This document shows positions 1-8,244 of a DNA stretch of 64,000 nt, piece by piece; within the stretch, counting starts at the first letter, position 1; each line of letters begins with the position of its first letter. The position numbers and the translations under genes are program-made. The notes under the pieces are model-generated. The model made no database searches and was not told where the DNA came from. It worked only from the letters and a program-made list of their open reading frames with translations. The stretch lies in NCBI GenBank assembly GCA_050633905.1, contig JBOEHJ010000064.1, forward strand, positions 56,289-120,288, given 5' to 3'. This DNA comes from JANQPX01 sp050633905 (GTDB lineage Bacteria > Pseudomonadota > Alphaproteobacteria > Geminicoccales > Geminicoccaceae).

Positions 1-1121
1 GACGACGCTCGCTCGCCCAAACGCTCGGCCATCCTGCTGTTCAGCGTCGCCTCATCGAACATCACGATGTTGTCGAAGACCGGCGTGGTACCGAGGTCGC
101 TGACCGCCTGGATCTCGGTAAGCGGCGTGGTTTCGATCGCGCGCAGCGCCTGTTGCTCTCGGCGCACCTTCTGCAGAACGTCGATCACCGTGTCATCGGG
201 CGAAAGGGTGACGACGAACGGCACCGTGTTGATCAAGAGCCCGATCATCTCCTCGGAGCCCTCCACCACATGACGTCCAGCCCGGGTCGTGCCGAAGACT
301 ACGGTTGACTGCTGGCTATAGTGATGCAGCAGGAGCGACCAGGCGGCCTGGACCACATTATTCAGACTGACGCCGGCCTCGTGCGCGAAATCCTTGAGGG
401 CTGCAGTCGCCTGCGCTGAAAGACTGGCCTCCACCGGCAGAACGGCCGGGCCCTTGCGATCGATAACGTCTTTCCGGGTCTCCCGATAGGGGGTATCGAT
501 CGATGTCGGGCTATCGATCGACGCCAGGCGCAGGCGCCAGTTTTCCAGAGCCTCGGTCTGATCGATGGCCGCAAGGGTGTCGACATAAACGTCGAAAGCC
601 GGCTTTGGCGGCTCCGGCGCCGCGCTAAGGCCGTCATAGACCGCGAAAACCCTCTCAAGCACTAGGTGAAAAGAGCGACCGTCCAAGAGCGCGTGATGAA
701 ACGTCCACAATACCCACCAGTGGTCGTCGGCCAGTCGGGCGATCGTCAGCCGCATTAGGGGTGCCACATCCATGGCAAACCCCCGAACCCGCTCCTCAGC
801 CAGCCGCGCCGCCTGCATGTCCTTCACGTCGAGGCCGGACCAGTCGACCCGACTGACCGGCACTGTCACCTCGTCATGAATCACCTGTCGAGGCGCATTT
901 GCCCCTTGCCAAGCAAAGCTGGTACGCAAGATCGGATAATGCCGGCAGAAAACCTGCCAAGCCTGGATAAAGCGGTCGACATCCAAGGCCTCTTCGAAGT
1001 CGATGGCGACTTGTTGAATGTCAACGCCAGCGTCCGGATGCGCCAGTGCATTGAAGACCATACCAGCTTGTAAAGGGGTTGCGTCACAACCTGATGGATC
1101 CATCGCGGTAGTATTCTTCAC
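1..1121 (-). CDS. Nonribosomal peptide synthetase, N-terminal condensation domain (partial, runs off the left edge)
   Basis: The open frame enters from the window edge and covers about 373 codons of one condensation domain. The C3 catalytic motif HHALLDGRS is at residues 142-150, with the second histidine and DG intact. The N-terminus TPLQAGMVFNALAHP is the usual C1 region. Condensation domains join two carrier-protein-bound acyl groups by an amide bond in the cytosol. I chose GTG at 1121 because AGGAA lies 5 bases upstream and an in-frame stop directly precedes it; ATG at 1103 is the alternative. The gene starts with a condensation domain rather than an adenylation domain, so it either extends a chain delivered by another protein or acylates its first residue. 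Adenylation and carrier domains would lie outside the window. It is divergent from the flippase at 1892. The family is clear; the product is unknown. Confidence 0.9.
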   Translation of the reverse strand, partial: MKNTTAMDPSGCDATPLQAGMVFNALAHPDAGVDIQQVAIDFEEALDVDRFIQAWQVFCRHYPILRTSFAWQGANAPRQVIHDEVTVPVSRVDWSGLDVKDMQAARLAEERVRGFAMDVAPLMRLTIARLADDHWWVLWTFHHALLDGRSFHLVLERVFAVYDGLSAAPEPPKPAFDVYVDTLAAIDQTEALENWRLRLASIDSPTSIDTPYRETRKDVIDRKGPAVLPVEASLSAQATAALKDFAHEAGVSLNNVVQAAWSLLLHHYSQQSTVVFGTTRAGRHVVEGSEEMIGLLINTVPFVVTLSPDDTVIDVLQKVRREQQALRAIETTPLTEIQAVSDLGTTPVFDNIVMFDEATLNSRMAERLGERAS

Positions 1122-1891
1122 TCAGTTCCTCGTTAGCTTTGCAATGCGCTAATGACCTGGCGCTCTATATAAATTTATAGTTTTATGCTCACTTGTTTTT
1201 GTCATTTTAACCGCTTCTTTCTAGTCTTTTCGGCAGATCGCTTCAAGCTGCTACTCCATTTTATTTGATGTGACAGTACTCCTTGCGCTTGTTGCACATT
1301 CATGATGATCAGTGCGTGCCGGCAGCAGCAATCGCACCGACCTGGTCCAAATGACGACCGGCCGAGAATCTCCTTTCACTGTTACAAGGAAATCGTAAAG
1401 ACACTGTAAAATGTAAGTACCATCGTTTTAATCCAACTAAAACTTGATCTCAGAAAATGACCATCTCTGATTCGGTATCAAGACCGCCTGTCATGACAGA
1501 ACAGAGACCTGATCAGTGCCGACGCCGATGAAGACGGTCATCCGAATTGGGACGGTTTTCATAATTGGCGAGACTTGATCTTGAACGCCATTCTTACGCT
1601 CGGACCGCTAATGCCCCCTAGAATTCGACTATCGAGACAAGGTGTACAACAGTTCAATCACCCATCAATTGATCCAGCAATCGAGCTCTCTCAAGAAGTT
1701 GCACAAAGATCGACAGGCCTTCAACCAGGAATTATTTGTCGTAGAAATTTCACTAGGTCTAACTCGATATACGCCTACTGGTTTTCTTTCAAAGCGATGT
1801 TCTCTATAGGGAGAGATTGGTTAGTACATGCTCACAGTATCATGTGATGCGCTGCCTTTACCTCACCGCCCTCTCCTTATTGAGCCGATTG
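1122..1891. other. Intergenic region between divergent NRPS and flippase genes
   Basis: About 770 bases with several AT-rich stretches and no convincing gene. An open frame at 1575-1847 has no recognisable domain and no good ribosome binding site. The region should carry promoters for both flanking genes. The only structure I can point to is the palindrome at 1168-1179. Confidence 0.5.
1168..1179. promoter_or_regulatory. Palindrome TATAAATTTATA upstream of the NRPS gene
   Basis: A perfect 12-base palindrome 47 bases upstream of the NRPS start, in an AT-rich patch within GC-rich DNA. It resembles the inverted repeat at 63921-63938. It could be an operator or promoter element, but AT-rich palindromes also arise by chance. 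Confidence 0.25.
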
Positions 1892-3238
1892 ATGATCCAG
1901 AACCTTCTACGCCAGCTGCGTTCAAAGGCGAGCGCCCATGATCTGATGTCGAGGCTGATGCGCGGTGCCGCTCTGGCGCTCATGGTCAATGTTGCTGGCT
2001 TCAGCCTCGGCTTTCTGGCCCAGCTTGTGGTTGGCCGCAGCCTGGGGATTGGTGGCTACGGCGTCTACGCCTATGTCCAGGCTTGGGTAAGCTTCGTCGC
2101 CATGATCTGCGGCCTTGGCCTGCCCTTTGCCCTTTTGCGTTTCGTGCCCGAATACCGGGGACGGGACGAATGGCCGCTCATGCGTGAGGTTATCTTCTAT
2201 GTCGAGCGTCGTGTGCTTGTGGTCAGCCTGGCAACCGCCGTGATCGGTGCTCTGCTGCTGACCATCTTCGGCGAGGGACTGGATCAGGAATTCCGCTGGA
2301 CGATCTATATCGGCCTCGTCGCCATGCCGTTTCTCGCGGTTTTGCGGGTTTGGTGTGCAGTGCTACGCGCGTTTGGCCGGATCGTATCATCGCTGGGCAG
2401 CGATCTGCCAGTGCGCGAGGGCTTCACCTTCCTGGCGGTGGCGGTCTTCGGTCTGGGTTTCGCTCTTATCAACGATGCCATCGACGCCATGGTGGTCTGG
2501 ACCCTTGGCACGGTCATCGGTGCCTTGATCAGCCTCACCGTCTGGCGCCGTCAGCAGCTACCCGAGGCTTGGCATGATACGGTCGAGATTTCTGCTGATA
2601 CCCGTGCGCATTGGCTGCAGGTGGCGCTCCTACTCCTAGTCGTCCAGAGCCTCGCCATGATGATCCGTCGTCTCGATTTGTTCGTGGTCGGCTGGTGGTT
2701 CGAGAAGGAGGATCTGGGGGTCTATGCCGCCGCCAACCGTCTTGCCGAAATCATGATTTTCCCAACCTATGTTCTCAATGCCTATTTCGCCCCGACCATC
2801 TCCGAGCTCTACAGCAAGAGTGACCTCGCCTCCCTGCAAAAGGCGACCACGCTGACCGCCAACATGGCGCTCGGCAGTGCTCTGATCCTGGTTCTGCCTT
2901 TGCTTCTGTTCCCAGAGGAGGCTCTCGGTCTGTTCGGTCAGGATTTCACCCGAGGTGCCACAGCGCTTCGCTATCTTGCGGGCGGCGAGTTTGTCGCCAC
3001 CGCCATTCCCTTTGCCACGATGATGCTGACCATGACCGGCCATGAACGCGCCGCCGTCAAACTGATGTGCGTCGCCAGCATCGGCACGTTTCTCTTGATG
3101 ATGATGGCGGCCGCAACCGGCACCATCGAAACCGTGGCCATGGCGCGTGCAGCAGCGGTCATCATGATTCAGCTTTCATTTTGCTGGCTCATCCTGAAAA
3201 CCACCAAGATTTCCCCCTTCCCCCTCATCAAAGCATAA
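1892..3238 (+). CDS. Oligosaccharide flippase, Wzx/polysaccharide transport type
   Basis: A 448-residue membrane protein with about 12-14 hydrophobic segments and the typical N-terminal pattern of Wzx/MOP-superfamily exporters (a helix, then VVGRSLGIGGYGVYAY near residues 45-60, resembling the family's G-x-x-x-Y-G-x-Y motif). These proteins flip lipid-linked sugars or other amphipathic precursors across the inner membrane. The frame is open from 1817; the methionine at 1892 fits the family start best, but no start has a strong ribosome binding site. It is followed after 31 bases by a SanA/YdcF-like gene and is divergent from an NRPS gene, which suggests a role in exporting an envelope or secreted product. 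No glycosyltransferases are adjacent, so the substrate cannot be inferred. Confidence 0.82.
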   Translation: MIQNLLRQLRSKASAHDLMSRLMRGAALALMVNVAGFSLGFLAQLVVGRSLGIGGYGVYAYVQAWVSFVAMICGLGLPFALLRFVPEYRGRDEWPLMREVIFYVERRVLVVSLATAVIGALLLTIFGEGLDQEFRWTIYIGLVAMPFLAVLRVWCAVLRAFGRIVSSLGSDLPVREGFTFLAVAVFGLGFALINDAIDAMVVWTLGTVIGALISLTVWRRQQLPEAWHDTVEISADTRAHWLQVALLLLVVQSLAMMIRRLDLFVVGWWFEKEDLGVYAAANRLAEIMIFPTYVLNAYFAPTISELYSKSDLASLQKATTLTANMALGSALILVLPLLLFPEEALGLFGQDFTRGATALRYLAGGEFVATAIPFATMMLTMTGHERAAVKLMCVASIGTFLLMMMAAATGTIETVAMARAAAVIMIQLSFCWLILKTTKISPFPLIKA

Positions 3239-3269
3239 TCCGCCCCACGGAATTGTTTGGATATCCCTT

Positions 3270-3851
3270 GTGATCTGGTTCAATCAGTCGATAGCAAAGT
3301 CTTTGCGGCACTTGTTCTTCGGCGGCACGGCCATTGTTCTTGCAGCGATAACGGCGCTGACGATCGATGGGTTGACCGATAAAATCGCGCGCAGCGACGT
3401 CATTATCGTGCTCGGCAACGAGGTCCTAGCCGATGGAACACCGTCGGACCGCCTGGCGGCAAGGCTCGACAAGGCCCATGACCTGTTCAAGGCAGAAATG
3501 TCCGAGGCCATCATTGTCAGCAGCGGCATCAACGCCGCTGGCTATGATGAGGCTGACGTGATGACCACTTACCTCGTTGATCGTGACATTCCGCGATCGG
3601 CCATTATCAATGATAGCGCCGGCGTTAATACCCGGGCTACCGGTCTGAACGCGAAGGCGATCATGAAAGATCGCGGTTGGCGCTCGGCGATCGCCGTGTC
3701 GCAGTACTACCACATCTCAAGGACGAAGCTCGCTCTGCGCCAAGCCGGTATCGAGACCGTCTATAACGCCCATGCCGAGTTCTTCGAGTTGCTAGATATC
3801 TATTCAATTTTTCGTGAAATTCCGGCGTATGTCACATACCTCGTTGAATGA
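3270..3851 (+). CDS. SanA/YdcF-like DUF218 protein, membrane anchored
   Basis: This 193-residue protein has one N-terminal membrane segment (about residues 9-28) followed by a DUF218 domain. The motif VIIVLGNEVLADG with downstream SDRLAARLDKA is the family signature, and an SSGINAAGYDEADVM segment matches the S-G-x-E-A region. DUF218 proteins (SanA, ElyC, YdcF) are linked to envelope integrity and lipid carrier or peptidoglycan metabolism; their chemistry is mostly unknown. The start is GTG. It sits 31 bases after the flippase gene and is probably co-transcribed. The pairing suggests the two act on the same lipid-linked envelope precursor, which is inference. Confidence 0.78.
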   Translation: MIWFNQSIAKSLRHLFFGGTAIVLAAITALTIDGLTDKIARSDVIIVLGNEVLADGTPSDRLAARLDKAHDLFKAEMSEAIIVSSGINAAGYDEADVMTTYLVDRDIPRSAIINDSAGVNTRATGLNAKAIMKDRGWRSAIAVSQYYHISRTKLALRQAGIETVYNAHAEFFELLDIYSIFREIPAYVTYLVE

Positions 3852-3994
3852 GCCCTGACCAAGAACAAAAGACCAGCTTGCTGTGTCGCGTGATCAGATC
3901 ATCGACGGATCTAAGCTGGCTTTTATGGGTGCCGCGATGCGCCTCAGATCAGCAAAGCCGGAACATTGATCTCTAAGCCTGGCCACGTCGTCTT

Positions 3995-4900
3995 TCATCG
4001 GATCTCTTGCTGACTTCGACTCAATTCTTCCAAAATTAATCGGATTAGCCCGTTCTTTGGAGCATTTGATGGCCAGACCGCGAAGACGTCGATTCCTTTC
4101 GGTTCCCAATTAGGCAAAACACATTCGACACGCCCCGCGGCAATATCGTCTGTGGCCAGAAATTCAGGAACGATAGCAAGCCCAGCACCGGCGCACGCAA
4201 GTCGATAAAGGGCCTGTGCATCGTTAGAAAATATGTGCGCTTTCGGCTTTATTGTTACCTGCCCCGACCCAGGTCTCTGGAACATCACCGGAATATTCCG
4301 AACAGGCGTTAGTTGAAGCCAATCCCAATCGAGGAGCTGGTTTGGTTCGCTGACCGATGGCCGCGTTGAGAGATAACGCGTGGAAGCGACAAGCCTGCGC
4401 TTAACCCTGAAGAGCACCCGTGACGTTGTCGAGTCCTTACCACCAAATCCCATTCGGATTGCGATATCGAATCCGTCTTCGATTAGCTCCCTGCGCAAGT
4501 CCGAGAAGTCCAAAGACAGTCTTACCCGAGGGTACGCCATGGAAAATGCGGCGATTGCATCCGTGAACCGCGATTGCGACAGAACGGATGGCACTGTTAG
4601 GCGGAGTTCCCCGCTTGGCACGCTTGCCGATACCGAAAGCTCAAGAAGCTCGCCTTCGACGGCTTCCAACATCTTGCGTGTTGCTGCAAGCAACCTCTCC
4701 CCCTCCGGTGTCAACGTGAGTTTGCGCGTGGAGCGATAGAGTAGAGCGACGCCGAGATGCTCCTCCAATTGGGAAATATGGTGACTTACAACCGACGGTG
4801 ACAATCGCAGCTCACGCGCAGCCCCACGGAAAGAGCTATGATCAATCGTCTTAGCAAAAATTGCCATCTGGCGAAGCCGATCGATCATTATACTATTCAT
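3995..4900 (-). CDS. LysR-family transcriptional regulator
   Basis: A 301-residue protein with an N-terminal winged helix-turn-helix (FRGAARELRLSPSVVSHHI, about residues 20-40 from the chosen start) and a C-terminal periplasmic-binding-protein-like effector domain. The YRSTRKLTLTPEGERLL segment is typical of the CrgA/AaeR-like LysR group, which often control transport or detoxification genes. The frame is open to 4954; I prefer the start at 4900, with 4888 also possible, because LysR proteins begin shortly before this helix. It is divergent from the SnoaL-like operon starting at 5019, the classic layout for a LysR regulator and its target. The inducer is unknown. Confidence 0.88.
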   Translation of the reverse strand: MNSIMIDRLRQMAIFAKTIDHSSFRGAARELRLSPSVVSHHISQLEEHLGVALLYRSTRKLTLTPEGERLLAATRKMLEAVEGELLELSVSASVPSGELRLTVPSVLSQSRFTDAIAAFSMAYPRVRLSLDFSDLRRELIEDGFDIAIRMGFGGKDSTTSRVLFRVKRRLVASTRYLSTRPSVSEPNQLLDWDWLQLTPVRNIPVMFQRPGSGQVTIKPKAHIFSNDAQALYRLACAGAGLAIVPEFLATDDIAAGRVECVLPNWEPKGIDVFAVWPSNAPKNGLIRLILEELSRSQQEIR

Positions 4901-5018
4901 CCGAACAGATAGTTCAATTAATCGCATCTTATCGATCAAAGAAAAATTGTCCACGTTACGGGGGTGACCTCGCGCTGCGGTGCGCGGGGTGAACGATGGC
5001 CAACTGGGAGGACCTCAC

Positions 5019-5498
5019 ATGACCAAGCTTCGAAACCTCGGAGCAATACTTACGCTTGCTATGGCATTGGCTGCGACAGGTGCTGCAGCAGACGACAAGA
5101 CGAAGGTACAAAAGTTCTATGACCTGCTCAGCAATCCGGGTTCGGAAGATCGTACCGCCGCCTTTATCGCGGTGACCACGGACGGCTGGGAGAGCATCGG
5201 CGACTATTCCGGATCGAACAAAACACGCGACGCGTTCGTCGGCCAGGTTGGTGGCTTTGGCAAACTCATTCCGGACCTCAACTGGGCGGTTCAAGATATG
5301 CATCAGGACGGCAACGTGATCACGGTGAGGAGCCGTGCAACCGGAACGCCAAACGGTCCTTTTTTCGGTGTCGACGGTGAAGGTCGCAGTTTCGACATCA
5401 TGACCATCGATATTCACGAGCTCGAGGACGGCAAAATCGTCCGTACCCACCACGTGGAAGACTGGGCAGGTGCGCTTCAGCAGCTTTCCGGTCGCTGA
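5019..5498 (+). CDS. Exported SnoaL-like (NTF2-fold) protein
   Basis: A 159-residue protein with a cleavable signal peptide (positive N-terminus, hydrophobic core at about 7-20, cleavage near AAADD). The mature part has the NTF2/SnoaL pattern: an N-terminal helix with KVQKFYDLL, a central W-x-x-x-x-D segment, and a C-terminal strand DGKIVRTHHVEDWAGALQQL typical of SnoaL-like ester cyclase relatives. The start is set by a strong GGGAGGA site 7 bases upstream. SnoaL enzymes close polyketide rings, but most homologues have no known activity, and a periplasmic location argues against polyketide cyclisation. It heads a three-gene operon controlled, probably, by the divergent LysR gene. Confidence 0.8.
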   Translation: MTKLRNLGAILTLAMALAATGAAADDKTKVQKFYDLLSNPGSEDRTAAFIAVTTDGWESIGDYSGSNKTRDAFVGQVGGFGKLIPDLNWAVQDMHQDGNVITVRSRATGTPNGPFFGVDGEGRSFDIMTIDIHELEDGKIVRTHHVEDWAGALQQLSGR

Positions 5499-5562
5499 CC
5501 CCAAGCTCGATAGCGGCAGCGCCTATCAGATGCCGCGAAACCCCAACCGATAGGAGACACAC

Positions 5563-6057
5563 ATGAACCGCAGAGCACTGTTTGCTGCAATCATTGGCAT
5601 CGCACTCGGTTTTTCCATCGCCGGGTCTGTGTCGGCGCAAAGCATGGATGCAAAGAGCCAAGCCACATTTGACACCGTGATGGCCTTTATGGGGGCCATG
5701 GGCAAAGGTGACATGGAGGCCATGACGGCCCTGATGGCTGACGACATGGTCTGGCATAATGAGGGTGATAAGAGTCTTCCTTGGATCGGCCCTTGGAAAG
5801 GCAAGGAAACGATCATGGAGTTCCTGGGCATATTTGGCGACAACTTCAAAACGACAGCCTGGGAAAATACTGATGCATTTGCCTCAGATGACACTGTCGC
5901 AGTCTTTGGCAAAATGAATGGAGTGACGACGAAATCGGGCAAGGAAATCGGCGAGTTCACCTTCGCCCTGCGCGCCAAGGTCCGTGACGGACAGGTTGTG
6001 CTTTGGAATTGGTTCGAAGACAGTTTTGCGGTGAGCCAAGCCTATCACGGCCGCTGA
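5563..6057 (+). CDS. Second exported SnoaL-like (NTF2-fold) protein
   Basis: This 164-residue protein has a signal peptide (MNRRALFAAIIGIALGF start, cleavage after SVSAQ). It contains an NTF2-like domain: FDTVMAFMGAMGKGDMEAM, then a D-D-M-V-W-H segment, and the closing strands VRDGQVVLWNWFED. The architecture matches the gene 64 bases upstream, but sequence identity is low, so these are distant relatives. AGGAG precedes the ATG at good spacing. Two exported NTF2-fold proteins in tandem may form a heterodimer, since this fold commonly dimerises; that is inference. Substrate unknown. Confidence 0.8.
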   Translation: MNRRALFAAIIGIALGFSIAGSVSAQSMDAKSQATFDTVMAFMGAMGKGDMEAMTALMADDMVWHNEGDKSLPWIGPWKGKETIMEFLGIFGDNFKTTAWENTDAFASDDTVAVFGKMNGVTTKSGKEIGEFTFALRAKVRDGQVVLWNWFEDSFAVSQAYHGR

Positions 6058-6111
6058 GTTCTAAAGGACATCAGTTTCGAAGCCGTGGCCAGTGGTGGCG
6101 AGAAATTCGGT

Positions 6112-6663
6112 ATGCTCAACTATCCAGGATTACTTCTGATCTCGGTCGCGGCACTTTCTTGCGCGGCGCTTATCCCTGCCAACGCGAATGATGAAAACCT
6201 GCCCATTCGGACAACACCAAGGCCAGAAACAACAAACGGCGTGCCCCATGTCCAAATTGGCGCTGAGGCAGTGCCGGAGCTAGCGGCCGAACTCCTGCGC
6301 CGCGTCCAGGAGATACCCGATGTCGACGTCCGCGACACCGTTGTCTCTTTGCCCGGTGCCAAGGGCTTTTGGTTGGCGGACGACCTGCCACTGAAACGCC
6401 CAGATGTGATCGTCGGTGGCCGGGAATTTGCCCATATTCATCCTGACGGAAGCCTGCACGCTTCCTTGCATCCTGCGACAGCTAAGGCAGCCATAGAAAC
6501 CGGCTGGGCCGTTTCTCATCCCTGGTCAGATCGACGGCCGGGATGGGAGGGGCTTGTTATGATTTATACGCCCGTTTCAGCTGAAGAACTCGACGTTGTT
6601 TTCCAGCTGGTTCTAGGTTCCTATAACTTCGTCACCGGCAGAGCCTTGAGCGAAGAGCAGTGA
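6112..6663 (+). CDS. Exported luciferase-domain (DUF5519) protein
   Basis: A 183-residue protein with a signal peptide ending near PANAND. The segments GREFAHIHPDGSLHASL, GWAVSHPWSDR and a C-terminal SYNFVTGRAL form the conserved core of the 'luciferase' domain family PF17648, which is common in bacteria and fungi and is related by name to planktonic luciferase. No enzymatic role is established for the bacterial members. The frame is open from a GTG at 6085, but the ATG at 6112 gives a clean signal peptide. It follows the two SnoaL-like genes and is likely the third gene of their operon. Confidence 0.75.
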   Translation: MLNYPGLLLISVAALSCAALIPANANDENLPIRTTPRPETTNGVPHVQIGAEAVPELAAELLRRVQEIPDVDVRDTVVSLPGAKGFWLADDLPLKRPDVIVGGREFAHIHPDGSLHASLHPATAKAAIETGWAVSHPWSDRRPGWEGLVMIYTPVSAEELDVVFQLVLGSYNFVTGRALSEEQ

Positions 6664-6914
6664 CATTCTGCTAGGTCCCACAGACCTAAAAGTGCTCACC
6701 CGATGCATTCATGTGTAACGAACGAGCGAAAGTCCGCTTTGGTCGACATGCCCGACCTTCCAAGAATTCACTTATCTGAAGTTGGTACCATCCTTGCTCC
6801 CAACCTTATGGTAACAACGGCTCAAATTGAGGCCATTCCAGCCGCGGAGCTCGAGTTAAAATTTTACCCAATTCGGACTCAAAACCCTGCGGCGGTGGGC
6901 GACACGGGAAGCCA

Positions 6915-7532
6915 TCAGGACATCAGCCAGGGGGCGTTGGCTTCGAGGGTTTGTTTCACGGACGCGATGATTTCGTCAGACTGCCGACAGTCGATCAACC
7001 CCTTGATACTGACGAAAACGACATCACGTCCGCTCGTCGCTACTGAAGCTGGGAGAATCAATCGAACGCCTAGTTCTCGATACGAACCACGGCGAAAACT
7101 AACGATGCAATCAAGTCGTCTGGTCCATATTGACTGGATATCTGCCGAGCAGACAGCTTCGCGGATACAATTTCGTACCCTATCAGTCTCTCGAGCCCAG
7201 CCAGTGGGTAAGAGCTCGTAGATCTCTGAACAAAAGCCAATGCTGAACTTTCGACTATTGATATCAGGCGCGATCGAGCAGGTCGCCTCGGTCAGCAGCT
7301 CGAATGCAACAGCAATCCGCGGGAAATACTCCTCACCTTCAGCCGTCAGGAGGAGACCTTGCGGTAACCTGCGGAACAGCATCACGCCAAGGGAAGCCTC
7401 CAACTTTCTGACGAGCTGGCTCACCGCACCCGGGGTCACGCCCAACTCGGACGCCGCTGCCTTAAAGCTCAAATTGCGCGCCGCTGCCTCGAAAGCCTTC
7501 AAACCATTCATCGGCGGTAGTCGATAGGTCAT
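6915..7532 (-). CDS. LysR regulator, GcvA type, C-terminally truncated
   Basis: At 205 residues it is about 90-100 shorter than normal LysR proteins. The helix-turn-helix (LSFKAAASELGVTPGAVSQL) and linker with LTAEGEEYFPRIAVAFE are intact and belong to the GcvA/AmpR-like subgroup. The effector domain stops early; the last third is missing. The start at 7532 is supported by AGGAAAGAG just upstream. It is divergent from the Rid-family gene at 7684, with a spaced direct repeat between them, so it probably once regulated that gene. A truncated protein could still bind DNA but may be insensitive to an inducer. Confidence 0.75.
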   Translation of the reverse strand: MTYRLPPMNGLKAFEAAARNLSFKAAASELGVTPGAVSQLVRKLEASLGVMLFRRLPQGLLLTAEGEEYFPRIAVAFELLTEATCSIAPDINSRKFSIGFCSEIYELLPTGWARETDRVRNCIREAVCSADIQSIWTRRLDCIVSFRRGSYRELGVRLILPASVATSGRDVVFVSIKGLIDCRQSDEIIASVKQTLEANAPWLMS

Positions 7533-7581
7533 CTCTTTCCTCTTCGACCACGAATAAAGCATAGCTTGGCAGAAGAAGACT

Positions 7582-7613
7582 CAGTTTTTCTAACCCTCGC
7601 GAGCAGTTTTTCT
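7582..7613. promoter_or_regulatory. Direct repeat CAGTTTTTCT in a divergent promoter
   Basis: The ten-base sequence CAGTTTTTCT occurs at 7582-7591 and again at 7604-7613. The 22-base period is about two helical turns, so both copies face the same side of the DNA. It lies between the truncated LysR gene and the Rid-family gene, where LysR operators are expected. Confidence 0.4.
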
Positions 7614-7683
7614 CGTTTGAGCCGAACAAGCAGACCCGACTAAGGTCACACGACGTCACCAGAAATTTTGGAGCAGAGCCGCG

Positions 7684-8064
7684 ATGTTTGAGAAGATCAC
7701 CGCACCCGACGCGCACAGCCTCAACTCCGGGTATTCCCAGGCGATTGCCGTAACCGACGCCAAACGAACCGTTTATGTGAGTGGGCAGATTGGCTTACGT
7801 CCGGACGGCTCGCTTCCAGACGACTTTAGTGGCCAGGCTCGGCAGGTATGGTTGAACATTGAAGCACAGCTCAAGGCTGCTGGCATGGGCTTGGACAATA
7901 TCGTGCACCATACGACTTTTCTCTCTGACCGGAAGTATCGCGCCGAAAGTTCCGAGATACGGAAGGAGGTTTTTGGCGATCTCGAACCTGCTTTGACCGT
8001 GATCATTGCTGGTATTTTTGACGAGGCCTGGCTGTTGGAGATCCAGGCCATCGCCGCCGAATAA
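7684..8064 (+). CDS. Rid-family protein (YjgF/YER057c/UK114), lacking the RidA arginine
   Basis: A 126-residue protein of normal family length with the core pattern VYVSGQIGLRPDGSLP and the closing strand WLLEIQAIAAE. RidA deaminates reactive enamines from pyridoxal enzymes using an arginine in a P-A-R-T/S motif near residue 105. Here the motif reads EPALTV, with leucine at 104, so the canonical imine deaminase activity is unlikely and the protein belongs to one of the other Rid subfamilies. Glutamate 119 is kept. It is divergent from a truncated LysR gene and followed by a VOC protein gene, so the set may handle one substrate. Confidence 0.85.
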   Translation: MFEKITAPDAHSLNSGYSQAIAVTDAKRTVYVSGQIGLRPDGSLPDDFSGQARQVWLNIEAQLKAAGMGLDNIVHHTTFLSDRKYRAESSEIRKEVFGDLEPALTVIIAGIFDEAWLLEIQAIAAE

Positions 8065-8244
8065 TTGGCGCTGACGTCAAATCCGCAAATAAGACCCCCA
8101 TTGTTCCTCAAGCTCACCAATTCGGTGTTTATTGCTGAGGTCATACATTGACACATTCTTCGCAGAAGCGTTCCGGCAGGAATGCTCCCGAAAGACTGCG
8201 CCCCGAGTGAAATCCTTTCCCATCGACAAGCTAAGGGACCAATC

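Noticed and set aside
1575..1847. 90-codon open frame upstream of the flippase
   Set aside because: No ribosome binding site, no recognisable domain, and it overlaps the flippase 5' extension.
6703..7221. 172-codon plus-strand frame
   Set aside because: More than half is antisense to the truncated LysR gene, whose codons are clearly the coding ones.
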